From Sinomicrobium sp. (GTDB taxonomy: Bacteria; Bacteroidota; Bacteroidia; Flavobacteriales; Flavobacteriaceae), in the NCBI GenBank assembly GCA_029266035.1, contig JAJUFH010000026.1, positions 1 through 43,506 of the forward strand: a stretch of 43,506 nt of DNA. The letters run 5' to 3'. Position numbers and translations under genes: made by a program. Below, one piece after another: positions 35,243-43,412 of the stretch. Under the pieces are notes generated by a model. It made no database searches, had not been told where the DNA came from, and was given only the letters and a program-made list of their open reading frames with translations. Within the stretch, counting starts at the first letter, position 1. Each line of letters starts with the position of its first letter.

Positions 35243-36974
35243 TTATGACAAATACCCTAAAATAAGGGTAAGTGGAAATGAATTTGGGTGTATACGTGGT
35301 TGGGAGGCAATATGCCAAGAGATAGGAGAGAAATCAGGCAACAGAAGAAGGGTAGTCATCGAGACCTATCAAGGAGTCGATATTGCTGAGGTGAAGACCA
35401 TTCTTAAAAAATATCTCGGCTCTTGCAGGATCTACGAAAGCACCCAAGCGATGAAATCTGAAAAGGAAATCATCAAAATGGTGTATCCCTATGTCACAGA
35501 CGACAGGGTTTTTGGATATATGACCGATTTGACCCTTGAGGATTTTTTCGATACTGAACGCCAAAGAAAGCTGAAAGAAGAGATAGAAGCTGATAGCGAA
35601 GATTTTCAGATAGTCCTTGGTCCGGGTGCCAGTTTGTGTTGTGGAGAAAGTGATCTAATTGTTTATATGGATATGCCTCGCTGGGAGTTACAACTTCGAA
35701 TGCGAAGACACGAAGTGAGTAATCTCGGTGTGACCAATCAAGACTCAGACTTTGCCCTTCGAGTAAAGCAATCATTTTTTGTAGATTGGAGGGTGTTGGA
35801 CAGGCATAAGAACTCGATCTTTACACAGATAGATTATTTTGTCGATACTGTACGTCCTTCAGATCCGAGAATGATTTCTGGAGCTGCGATGGAGCATATG
35901 TTGGACGCTAGTAGTAAACAGCCTTTTCGCGTCGTTCCGTTTTTTGATCCCGGCCCTTGGGGAGGGCAGTGGCTTAAGGAAGTTGCCGATCTAGACAGAG
36001 ACCGTATTAACTTTGCATGGGCATTTGATTGTGTTCCTGAAGAGAATAGCCTTCTGTTCGATTTTCAGGGAATAGTTTTTGAAACACCTTCCATTAATTT
36101 GGTGCTCAGACGACCTCAACCCTTGCTAGGAAAAAGAGTATATGAAAAATTCGGCGCTGAATTTCCCATACGTTTTGATCTTTTGGATACCATGGGAGGA
36201 GGAAACCTCAGTCTTCAGGTACACCCTACCAAGGAGTATATAAAGGAAAAGTTTGGAATGCCGTATACTCAGGACGAAAGTTATTATCTACTCGACGCAG
36301 GTGACGATGCCGAAGTGTATCTCGGAATCAGAGATGAAACAGAACCGGAAAAAATGATTGCCGCATTGAAGGAGGCTCAGGAAAACGGCAGTAATTTTGA
36401 TGCTGATGCTTATGTCAATAAATGGCCTGTTAAGAAACACGATCACTATCTAATCCCATCCGGAACAGTACATTGTTCGGGAATTAACAGTGTAGTATTA
36501 GAGATAAGTGCAACGCCTTATATTTTTACATTTAAATTGTGGGACTGGGGGCGATTAGGGCTTGATGGAAAACCGAGACCCATACATTTATCACACGGAG
36601 AAAAGGTTATAGATTGGAACCGGAGAAAACAATGGACGAGAGATAATCTGATTAATCAGATAGAGGAGATTGCTAGAGGAGACGGATGGAGAGAAGAAAA
36701 AACCGGCTTATATGTCTCTAATTTTATTGAAACACGGAGACATTGGTTTACGGGAGCAGCACCTCATCATACCGGAGGAAGTGTCAATGTACTCAATTTG
36801 GTAGAAGGGAGAGAAGCCGTTGTGGAAAGCCCGGAAAACAAATTTGAACCTTTTGTGGTTCACTATGCCGAAACCTTTGTGATTCCTGCCGCAGTAGGAG
36901 CTTATACCATACGCCCCACAGGAGAGTCGGAAGGTAAAGAATGCGCTACTTTGAAAGCATTTGTAAGAGAATAA
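35220..36974 (+). CDS. Two-domain class I mannose-6-phosphate isomerase
   Basis: The C-terminal part (about 235-584, beginning near QPFRVVPFFDPGPWGGQ) is a type I phosphomannose isomerase with metal ligands in LQVHP (Gln333, His335), GTVHCSG and VLEISATP. The N-terminal 230 residues are not part of the standard enzyme. They show a pattern of alternating strands and helices loosely like nucleoside kinases (VVIETYQGVD, LVYGPGAS-like IVLGPGASL, LIVYMDMPRWELQLR) but no Walker A lysine, so they may be a dead kinase-like or sensing domain. I recall long isomerases like this in other Bacteroidota. ATG 35232 (MVSNYDKYP) is an alternative start. Expected role: mannose-6-P to fructose-6-P. Confidence 0.88.
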   Translation: MKEKMVSNYDKYPKIRVSGNEFGCIRGWEAICQEIGEKSGNRRRVVIETYQGVDIAEVKTILKKYLGSCRIYESTQAMKSEKEIIKMVYPYVTDDRVFGYMTDLTLEDFFDTERQRKLKEEIEADSEDFQIVLGPGASLCCGESDLIVYMDMPRWELQLRMRRHEVSNLGVTNQDSDFALRVKQSFFVDWRVLDRHKNSIFTQIDYFVDTVRPSDPRMISGAAMEHMLDASSKQPFRVVPFFDPGPWGGQWLKEVADLDRDRINFAWAFDCVPEENSLLFDFQGIVFETPSINLVLRRPQPLLGKRVYEKFGAEFPIRFDLLDTMGGGNLSLQVHPTKEYIKEKFGMPYTQDESYYLLDAGDDAEVYLGIRDETEPEKMIAALKEAQENGSNFDADAYVNKWPVKKHDHYLIPSGTVHCSGINSVVLEISATPYIFTFKLWDWGRLGLDGKPRPIHLSHGEKVIDWNRRKQWTRDNLINQIEEIARGDGWREEKTGLYVSNFIETRRHWFTGAAPHHTGGSVNVLNLVEGREAVVESPENKFEPFVVHYAETFVIPAAVGAYTIRPTGESEGKECATLKAFVRE

Positions 36975-36988
36975 CAAATAAGAGATAT

Positions 36989-38956
36989 ATGATAAAAGTT
37001 GTGTTGTTTTGGCAGTTTGCCCTGACGCTTGTTTTTACAACCTATGCCCAAGAACTCCGTTTGCCAGCCTATTTTTCAGATAATATGGTGTTGCAACGAG
37101 ATACTCCAATAAATCTTTGGGGTTGGAGTGTTCCAGGACAGGAGGTCAGGGTGAAAATAGGAAGTAGCTCACAACGAGACAAAAGTGATAAGGACGGAAA
37201 ATGGCAGGTACAATTACCAGCTTTTCCGGCTGGGGGACCATATACCGTCAAGATTAGCTCAGGAGCCTCGGTGGTCGAGTTACATAATGTGCTAATGGGT
37301 GATGTCTGGCTCTGTGGAGGGCAGTCTAATATGGAGTGGCCGTTGGGGCAGACTCCTTTCGAGGAGACCGACACCCTGTGGCTTAAAGAGCAACAGTTAA
37401 GGCTATTAAAAATAATACCGGAGATGGATTATCGGCCGAGAGAAGATGTGCATTCTTTTGGTTGGGAGCTTCCTAATCCTGAGCGGATATCAGCGTTTTC
37501 TGCCGTGGGGTATCACTTTGGAAAATTTGTACAGCGCGAAAGTGGAGTGCCCATAGGTCTCATCAGTGTAAATCTTGGAGCCACTTCCATAGAGACTTGG
37601 ATGAGTAATGAAAGCCTAAAAGCGTTTTCACAGTTTAAGGAAGAGTTGAGGCATAGTGGAAGCTTTGCCGAAGTAGAGGAAGCTTTTGACAAGAGCAAAA
37701 AAAACTGGTATAATCAATATTACTATACCGGCCCGGGCATAGCCGAAAAATGGTTTCTACCTCAAACAGATACCTCTTCCTGGAGTACGATGGAAATTGC
37801 CGGTAATACCTGGGAAGAGGAAGAAAACCTGAAAGATTTTGACGGAGCCGTGTGGTTTCGCAAGAATTTTGACCTTCCAGATGAGTTTGAAGGGGACTCT
37901 CTTCTCCTACAGTTATTACAAATAGACAATCACGATATTAGCTGGGTAAACGGACACCGCATAGGAGAAACTTTTGGTCGGCACAATCACAGAAATTACA
38001 CTGTACCTGTAGATATACTCAAAAAAAAGGACAATGTACTCACGGTACGCGTTTTTGATACCGGAGGCATAGGTGGTTTTACTACTCCTGCCTTTTGGGG
38101 TAATGAAGTGTTGTGGGGTAAGTGGTATTACCGAAAGGGATTGGAATACGACGCAGATAAATTTCTGGAACAGGAACTGGTTAATGTCACCCCTTTTTCA
38201 TCTCCTGCGGTGTTGTACAATGCCAACGTGGCTCCACTTACTTCATTGAATATAAAGGGTGTGATATGGTATCAGGGGGAAGCGAATGTAGCAAGGGCAG
38301 TAGAATACCGCAAGTTGTTTCCGGCACTTATTCGCGACTGGCGCAATCACTTCGGAAGAGAAATCCCATTTCTCTGGGTACAACTGGCCAATTATGGACA
38401 GGAAGCCGACACACCCAAATCATCAACCTGGGCAGAGCTTCGAGAGGCTCAGAGTATGGCTCAACACTTGCCGAATACGGCTATGGCAGTAACGATAGAT
38501 ATAGGAGAAGCCGAAGATATACACCCCCGAAATAAACTAGATGTGGGCAAACGCCTCGGAGCATTGGCAATGAATCTTTGTTACGGAGGGAAATATGCTG
38601 CACAATCTCCACAATTTAAAGATATGGAACGAAAAGGAGATAGCCTTTTTATTCGTTTTACCGCTGCTACGCCTGCTTTGAAAACCAGCGACAAATACGG
38701 GTATATACGAGGGTTTCAACTCGCTGCGGAAAACAGGAAATTTTATTGGGCCAAGGCTTTCTTACGCGGTGATACCGTAGTGGTATACACTCCTGGACTT
38801 CATCGTCCTGTCGCTGTGCGATACGGTTGGAGCGACAATCCTGGCAAGTTGGACCTCACCGATGAAAATGGATTACCCGTGGCTCCCTTTAGAAGTGACG
38901 ACTGGAAACTGAGTACAGACGGGGTGCTATTTGATAGTAAAGCTCCTCGTTTCTGA
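36989..38956 (+). CDS. Sialate O-acetylesterase-family (SGNH) carbohydrate esterase with inserted beta-sandwich
   Basis: The 655-residue exported enzyme starts at ATG 36989, which yields a signal peptide ending near TTYAQ. SGNH blocks are visible: nucleophile Ser113 in GGQSNMEWP, VIWYQGEAN near residue 430, and DIHP (Asp510, His512). Between the blocks, about 285-370, lies a galactose-binding-like jelly roll (WFRKNFDLP through VRVFDTGG) usual for the longer members of this family. Although named for sialate, PUL members remove acetyl groups from various plant and algal glycans. No sialidase or sialic acid genes lie nearby, so an acetylated mannose-containing glycan is more likely. It is 14 bp after the isomerase. 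Confidence 0.92.
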   Translation: MIKVVLFWQFALTLVFTTYAQELRLPAYFSDNMVLQRDTPINLWGWSVPGQEVRVKIGSSSQRDKSDKDGKWQVQLPAFPAGGPYTVKISSGASVVELHNVLMGDVWLCGGQSNMEWPLGQTPFEETDTLWLKEQQLRLLKIIPEMDYRPREDVHSFGWELPNPERISAFSAVGYHFGKFVQRESGVPIGLISVNLGATSIETWMSNESLKAFSQFKEELRHSGSFAEVEEAFDKSKKNWYNQYYYTGPGIAEKWFLPQTDTSSWSTMEIAGNTWEEEENLKDFDGAVWFRKNFDLPDEFEGDSLLLQLLQIDNHDISWVNGHRIGETFGRHNHRNYTVPVDILKKKDNVLTVRVFDTGGIGGFTTPAFWGNEVLWGKWYYRKGLEYDADKFLEQELVNVTPFSSPAVLYNANVAPLTSLNIKGVIWYQGEANVARAVEYRKLFPALIRDWRNHFGREIPFLWVQLANYGQEADTPKSSTWAELREAQSMAQHLPNTAMAVTIDIGEAEDIHPRNKLDVGKRLGALAMNLCYGGKYAAQSPQFKDMERKGDSLFIRFTAATPALKTSDKYGYIRGFQLAAENRKFYWAKAFLRGDTVVVYTPGLHRPVAVRYGWSDNPGKLDLTDENGLPVAPFRSDDWKLSTDGVLFDSKAPRF

Positions 38957-38978
38957 AAGAGAATAAAAGTTTGTGGAT

Positions 38979-38997
38979 ATATGTAGGAATATATGGA
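38979..38997. promoter_or_regulatory. Candidate GntR operator upstream of gntR
   Basis: ATATGT-N6-ATATGGA here is the reverse complement of the TCCATAT-N6-ACATAT pattern at the PUL promoter (23428-23446). It overlaps the expected -33 region of the gntR promoter and so is placed for autoregulation. AT-rich sequence raises the chance of coincidence. Confidence 0.5.
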
Positions 38998-39009
38998 TGT
39001 ATAAATTAG

Positions 39010-39017
39010 TATCTTTG
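39010..39017 (+). promoter_or_regulatory. -7 promoter element (TATCTTTG) of gntR
   Basis: Exact TAnnTTTG match, 33 bp upstream of the gntR ATG. It gives the regulator its own promoter in addition to possible read-through from the PUL. Confidence 0.6.
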
Positions 39018-39049
39018 TATCCTTACCAATTCCGCGGAAAAGGACAATC

Positions 39050-39796
39050 ATGCAAAAAAAGAGTGCTATAGTATTTAAAGTGGATCATCACAATGGGATA
39101 CCACTGCATTTACAAGTAGAGCAATTATTGAGGGAGCTAATAGAAAAACCAGAGTATAAGGAAGGAAAACTTCTCCCTAAGGAAGTAGAATTAGCCAAAA
39201 TGCTGGGTATTTCCAGAAATACAGTCAGACAGGCCACGAATAAACTGGAACATGAAAAACTGCTGATACGTAAAAAGGGAGTAGGGACTCGAGTTGTAAA
39301 GCAAACCCTGAGTACAAAATTGAGTAATTGGGCCAGTTTTAGTGAAGAAATGCACAGCAAAGGTGTTGAATTTGTAAACTACCAAATCAATGTGTCTTGG
39401 GTAGCTGCCGATAGTGAGGTAGCTACTGCCCTACAGATTGAAGAAGGCCGCGAAGTACTTCGCATGGAACGCCTTCGAGGTCTGGATAAGGGGCCTTTTG
39501 TAAATTTTATTTCTTTTTTTCACCCTCGTATTGGACTTACAGGAAAGGAAGACTTTTCTCGTCATTTATACACCATATTGGAAAGAGATTACGCTACCAT
39601 TCCTTCGGTGTCTAAAGAGAGAATCAATGCCATCCAGGCCACCCGAAAACTGGCAGAATTGCTAGATGTAAAACCTGGAAGTCCCTTGTTGTTCCGTCGG
39701 CGCTTGGTGTGCGACCCTGGAGATCGACCTATAGAGTACAATTTAGGGTACTATCGGGCGGATAGTTTTACCTATGAAATTGACATCAAGCGTTGA
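39050..39796 (+). CDS. GntR-family (HutC/UTRA) transcriptional regulator
   Basis: The 248-residue protein has a winged helix-turn-helix (about 10-80: IPLHLQVEQLLRELI, LLPKEVELAKMLGISRNTVRQATNKLE, LIRKKGVGTRV) and a UTRA effector domain (about 95-245) that in this subfamily senses small molecules such as sugar phosphates. It is the last gene of the PUL, 93 bp after the esterase, with its own promoter and an operator-like site that it probably shares with the PUL promoter. It is the only regulator in the locus. A role as repressor relieved by an intracellular sugar or sugar phosphate is inferred. Confidence 0.93.
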   Translation: MQKKSAIVFKVDHHNGIPLHLQVEQLLRELIEKPEYKEGKLLPKEVELAKMLGISRNTVRQATNKLEHEKLLIRKKGVGTRVVKQTLSTKLSNWASFSEEMHSKGVEFVNYQINVSWVAADSEVATALQIEEGREVLRMERLRGLDKGPFVNFISFFHPRIGLTGKEDFSRHLYTILERDYATIPSVSKERINAIQATRKLAELLDVKPGSPLLFRRRLVCDPGDRPIEYNLGYYRADSFTYEIDIKR

Positions 39797-39798
39797 AT

Positions 39799-39820
39799 CC
39801 GACAGCGTGTCTGCGGTTTT
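39799..39820 (+). terminator. Weak hairpin terminator after gntR
   Basis: CCG-(A)-CAG pairs with CTG-CGG around a 5-nt loop with one bulged A, and TTTT follows. It lies in the short space between the convergent gntR and tauE stops. Confidence 0.45.
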
Positions 39821-40739
39821 ATTGGAATAGGGAAACAAGAGTGTTGGCATAATCGTTCAGGGTCTGGTAAATGGTTAGCGAGGCGGTGAGTATAACGACT
39901 AAACCTACCACGATAAACAGCACTCTTTTGTCAATGCGCGAAGCGAGGAAAGCTCCTATGGGAGCCGCAAAAATTCCCCCTGCGATTAGGCCCAGTACTA
40001 CCTGCCAACTGTCTATACCTACGTAATAGAGAAAAACGCCAGTAGCAAAGAAAGTGATAAAAAATTCGGCAGTATTCACTGTTCCTATGGTTTCTCTCGG
40101 ACTCTTTCCCTGATTGATGATGTTGGAGGTTACAATCGGCCCCCAGCCACCTCCTCCTATGGCGTCTAGTAGTCCGCCGAAAAAAGCGAGTAACCCCGCT
40201 CTTTTAACCTCCTTTTTTTCCTTGGGTTTGTTTCTGATGCCCTTGTATAGAATAATACTTCCCAATACGATAAGGTAGGCAGAAATATAGGGCTTTACGG
40301 TGTCTCCGTGTAATAGGTCGGATAAAAAATAGGCTCCTGCCATAGCGCCTATTACTCCGGGGATTACCAGGCGAATCAACAGTTTTTTATCGATATTCTT
40401 AAAGCGGAGATGAGATAGACCGGAAACACCTGTGGTAAACACCTCTGCAGCATGAACACTGGCAGAAGCAATTTTAGGAGAAACTCCAAAGTGTAATAAC
40501 AGCGCATTGCTACTTGCACCGTAGGCCATACCCAAAGCGCCGTCGATCAATTGGGCAAAGAAACCTATGGCGACAAAAGTAAAAAAGGTGCTATCGAAAG
40601 AAAATTGGTGACCTTCACTCGAAATTATGATATAGGTGAAATAGGCAATGAGTAAAAATTTAAGCACCAGTATGGCAATGCCGATCTGCTTAAAACTAAT
40701 TTTGAACAAGCTGTTCTTTAATGCCTGTATTGTTGTCAT
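39819..40739 (-). CDS. TauE/SafE-family sulfite exporter-like membrane protein
   Basis: The 306-residue protein has about eight membrane segments in two halves, with the family repeats GFFAQLIDGALGMAYGASSNALLLHFGVSP and AFFGGLLDAIGGGGWGPIVTSNII in the first and second half. TauE/SafE proteins export sulfite, sulfoacetate or related sulfur anions, or act in uptake of such compounds. The gene lies divergent from metY, which supports a role in sulfur assimilation. Its leader contains a two-level hairpin (40766-40811), and a palindrome lies between the two promoters. Confidence 0.9.
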   Translation of the reverse strand: MTTIQALKNSLFKISFKQIGIAILVLKFLLIAYFTYIIISSEGHQFSFDSTFFTFVAIGFFAQLIDGALGMAYGASSNALLLHFGVSPKIASASVHAAEVFTTGVSGLSHLRFKNIDKKLLIRLVIPGVIGAMAGAYFLSDLLHGDTVKPYISAYLIVLGSIILYKGIRNKPKEKKEVKRAGLLAFFGGLLDAIGGGGWGPIVTSNIINQGKSPRETIGTVNTAEFFITFFATGVFLYYVGIDSWQVVLGLIAGGIFAAPIGAFLASRIDKRVLFIVVGLVVILTASLTIYQTLNDYANTLVSLFQ

Positions 40740-40765
40740 AGTTGTTCTTCTTATCTGTTGTATAC

Positions 40766-40811
40766 CCGGAAAGTCTATTGGAGCCAGAACAGCTGACAGT
40801 CCAATTCCCGG
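40766..40811 (-). promoter_or_regulatory. Extended stem-loop in the tauE leader
   Basis: Read on the minus strand, three helices stack: CCGGGA with TTCCGG (one G-U), ATTGGA with TCCAAT, and GTCAG with CTGGC (one U-G) closing a CTGTT loop. There is a 5-nt bulge (AGACT) on the 3' side and a CT bulge on the 5' side. It ends 27 bp before the tauE ATG. It could be a regulatory leader RNA; it matches no riboswitch class I know. Confidence 0.5.
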
Positions 40812-40853
40812 ATGAAGTATGGAAAATTCAGAGAGCGAATATAGAAAAATAAT

Positions 40854-40869
40854 TAAATCTATCGATTTA
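40854..40869. promoter_or_regulatory. Palindrome TAAATC-N4-GATTTA between tauE and metY promoters
   Basis: This is a perfect 6+6 inverted repeat, 11 bp from the tauE -7-like element and 16 bp from the metY -7 element, so it covers the -33 zone of both divergent promoters. A common dimeric regulator of sulfur genes is plausible. Confidence 0.5.
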
Positions 40870-40884
40870 GTAGAGATTATTTTT

Positions 40885-40892
40885 TACTTTTG
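40885..40892 (+). promoter_or_regulatory. -7 promoter element (TACTTTTG) of metY
   Basis: Exact TAnnTTTG match, 164 bp upstream of the metY ATG, which leaves a long leader. Confidence 0.5.
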
Positions 40893-41056
40893 ACTCCCGA
40901 TTAGATTTGATGTCTTTTAACTGAAATTTGTTAAAAATTCAAGCTTAGGTAGATAGAGTGAGAAATATGGGATATATTGTCCGTGTTACCTATGTGAGAA
41001 ATATTTTTCGATTAGAAATACATATTGCGAATTCAACATATTAAAATAATAGAATT

Positions 41057-42337
41057 ATGAGTGATTTAAAATTTGCGACCAAAGCTTTACGTGCAGGGCA
41101 CGATGTTAAAGCTCACAACGGTGCAATGGCAGTACCTATCTATCAGACTACGTCTTACGTTTTTAAGAATACGGATCACGCTGCGAATGTGTTTAGTTTG
41201 GCCGAACCTGGATATATCTACACCCGGTTGAACAATCCAACCAATGATATTCTCGAACAGCGTTTGGCAGCTATCGAAGGCGGGATAGGGGCTGTGGTAA
41301 CAGCTTCAGGAACCTCTGCCTTGAGTACTACCCTGCTCATTTTGCTCAAAGCGGGAGATCATATTGTAGCGTCCAATAGTTTGTACGGCGGGACTTTTAA
41401 CCTCTTGAATGTGACACTTCCGAGATTGGGTATCACCACCACTTTTGTAGATCCTTCCGACCCGTCTAATTTCAGCAAGGCTACACAAGAGAATACCCGA
41501 GCCTATTTTTTCGAATCCTTGGGGAACCCGAAACTCGATATCATAGATATAGAGGCTGTTTCTAAACAGGCCAAAGATTTTAAGATACCTCTTATCGTCG
41601 ACAATACGGTAGCTTCTCCGGCCTTGATTAATCCTATCGCTCACGGAGCTAATATTGTCGTTCATTCCTTGACCAAATACGTCAGTGGTAACGGTACTTC
41701 AATGGGGGGAGCTATTATAGATGCCGGAACTTTTGACTGGAGCAGTGGGAAGTTTCCAGAATTTACCCAACCTTCTCCCGGTTATCACGGCTTGGTGTAC
41801 CACGACGCATTGGGAGCGGCTGCTTTTATAGCCAAAATAAGAATAGAAGGGCTTCGCGACCTCGGGGCATCTATGAGTCCGTATAACGCTTTCCAGATTA
41901 TTCAGGGATTGGAAACACTCGATATCAGGATGAAAAAACACAGTGAAAACGCCCTTGAACTGGCTCGCTGGTTGTCTGAACAAGAAGAGGTGGCCTGGGT
42001 TAATTATCCGGGACTTGAAAGCAGCCCGCACCACGAGCTCGCCAAAAAATACCTCCCGAAAGGACAGAGTGGATTGCTTACCTTTGGTGTTGTTGGAGGG
42101 TTTGAAGCGGCGAAAGTTGTGGTCGATAATATCAAACTGTTTTCATTGTTGGCTAATATTGGAGATACCAAGTCTCTTGTTGTTCACCCGGCAAGTACTA
42201 CACACCAACAACTTTCCGAAGCTCAACAAGCCGATGCGGGAGTTACCTCCGATCTTATTCGCCTATCGGTAGGACTGGAAGATCTGGAAGATCTGAAAGC
42301 CGATCTGAAGCAAGCATTTTCCAAAATAAAGGCATAA
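41057..42337 (+). CDS. metY: O-acetylhomoserine sulfhydrylase / cysteine synthase family enzyme (MetY)
   Basis: The 426-residue PLP enzyme of the Cys/Met metabolism family makes homocysteine from O-acetylhomoserine and sulfide (some members make cysteine from O-acetylserine). It shows PIYQTTSYVF, the YTRLNNPTNDILEQRLAAIEGG segment, the PLP aspartate in IVDNTVASPALINPIAHGA, the PLP lysine in HSLTKYVSGNG, and VVHPASTTHQQL near the end. Its length and the long insert around HDALGAAAFIAKIR fit MetY rather than MetB/MetC. A hairpin terminator follows. The divergent TauE gene suggests shared sulfur control. Confidence 0.95.
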   Translation: MSDLKFATKALRAGHDVKAHNGAMAVPIYQTTSYVFKNTDHAANVFSLAEPGYIYTRLNNPTNDILEQRLAAIEGGIGAVVTASGTSALSTTLLILLKAGDHIVASNSLYGGTFNLLNVTLPRLGITTTFVDPSDPSNFSKATQENTRAYFFESLGNPKLDIIDIEAVSKQAKDFKIPLIVDNTVASPALINPIAHGANIVVHSLTKYVSGNGTSMGGAIIDAGTFDWSSGKFPEFTQPSPGYHGLVYHDALGAAAFIAKIRIEGLRDLGASMSPYNAFQIIQGLETLDIRMKKHSENALELARWLSEQEEVAWVNYPGLESSPHHELAKKYLPKGQSGLLTFGVVGGFEAAKVVVDNIKLFSLLANIGDTKSLVVHPASTTHQQLSEAQQADAGVTSDLIRLSVGLEDLEDLKADLKQAFSKIKA

Positions 42338-42405
42338 CTTTTTTTAGTCGGACGTTGCGAACTAAGTCTATATTGTTCTGTATCCGACAAGCATTGCCAC
42401 AAATC

Positions 42406-42446
42406 AAAATGTCCGAGGTAAAGATCTTTGCTTCGGACATTTTTTT
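42406..42446 (+). terminator. Strong intrinsic terminator after metY
   Basis: An 11-bp stem, AAAATGTCCGA (42406-42416) with TCGGACATTTT (42433-42443), has an inner helix extending it toward the loop, and T bases continue to 42446. Confidence 0.88.
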
Positions 42447-42533
42447 ATGCTGTAATAGTTCTTTAAAAAAATGTAACGTATTTTTAGACAGTGATACTAA
42501 TAGAACGAGATTAATCTTTAAACTGTTTTGAAT

Positions 42534-43334
42534 ATGACGGCACATGAGATAGATTATACCATTTACGGCGAGGAGATGCAGTATGTGGAAATAGAATTAG
42601 ATCCGCAAGAAGCTGTGGTTGCTGAAGCTGGAAGTTTTATGATGATGGACAGTGGTATTAAAATGGATACCATTTTTGGAGATGGTTCAAATCAGGACAA
42701 GGGAGTATTGGGTAAACTCTTCTCGGTAGGAAAGCGTTTGTTGACAGGAGAGAGTCTTTTTATGACGGCATTTCTAAATACTGGGGCAGGAAAGAAAAAG
42801 GTGAGTTTTGCTTCACCTTATCCGGGCAAGATCGTCGCTGTTGATCTCACCGAATTCGGAGGGAAATTTATTTGCCAGAAGGATGCTTTTCTATGTGCAG
42901 CCAAAGGAGTGAGTGTAGGTATTGAGTTTTCGAGGAAATTGGGCAGAGGCTTTTTTGGAGGAGAAGGTTTTATCATGCAGAAACTGGAAGGAGACGGTAT
43001 GGCCTTTGTACATGCAGGTGGAACTATGGCCAGAAAAGTGCTGGCACCCGGAGAAGTGTTGAGAGTAGATACCGGATGTATAGTAGGCTTTACCAAAGAG
43101 GTCGATTACGATATCGAATTTGTTGGAGGCATAAAAAATACCTTGTTCGGAGGAGAAGGAATGTTTTTTGCCACTCTTCGCGGACCGGGAACAGTGTATG
43201 TACAATCGCTGCCGTTTAGTCGCCTTGCCGGTAGAGTATGGGCTGCAGCTCCTCAAGGAGGAGGAAAAGACAAAGGAGAAGGCAGTGTATTAGGAGGTCT
43301 TGGCGACTTGCTGAGCGGAGATAACCGTTTCTGA
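42534..43334 (+). CDS. TIGR00266/AIM24-family protein
   Basis: The 266-residue protein is a beta-rich member of the AIM24 (TIGR00266) family, with the N-terminal [17 protein letters not shown] motif, [14 protein letters not shown], the [13 protein letters not shown] segment, and a glycine-rich end ([32 protein letters not shown]). The yeast relative acts in mitochondrial inner-membrane organisation; the bacterial role is not established. The ATG at 42534 fits the family N-terminus; the frame can be extended to a TTG at 42528. It is monocistronic, with the terminal-repeat hairpin as its likely terminator. Confidence 0.92.
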   Translation: MTAHEIDYTIYGEEMQYVEIELDPQEAVVAEAGSFMMMDSGIKMDTIFGDGSNQDKGVLGKLFSVGKRLLTGESLFMTAFLNTGAGKKKVSFASPYPGKIVAVDLTEFGGKFICQKDAFLCAAKGVSVGIEFSRKLGRGFFGGEGFIMQKLEGDGMAFVHAGGTMARKVLAPGEVLRVDTGCIVGFTKEVDYDIEFVGGIKNTLFGGEGMFFATLRGPGTVYVQSLPFSRLAGRVWAAAPQGGGKDKGEGSVLGGLGDLLSGDNRF

Positions 43335-43412
43335 TCTCCTCCGCTCTTGTGCAAGTGCAGTTTATCTAGGCACTTTCAGAAGTAAGCTAATTTCCGAAAA
43401 AAACAGACAACA

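Larger units (their letters stand above)
40740..41056. other. Divergent regulatory region between tauE and metY
   Basis: This 317-bp stretch has no gene. Going from tauE to metY it holds a stem-loop in the tauE leader (40766-40811), a tauE -7-like element TATATTCG (minus, 40836-40843, one mismatch), the palindrome TAAATC-TATC-GATTTA (40854-40869), an exact metY -7 element (40885-40892) and an AT-rich metY leader of about 155 bp. I saw no S-box riboswitch core in the metY leader. Confidence 0.8.

Noticed and set aside
40893-41056. S-box (SAM-I) riboswitch in the metY leader
   Set aside because: The conserved AGAGAGGxGGAGGGA and GAAxCCxxGGCAAC-type core is not present on the plus strand, and the leader is AT-rich without a matching terminator.
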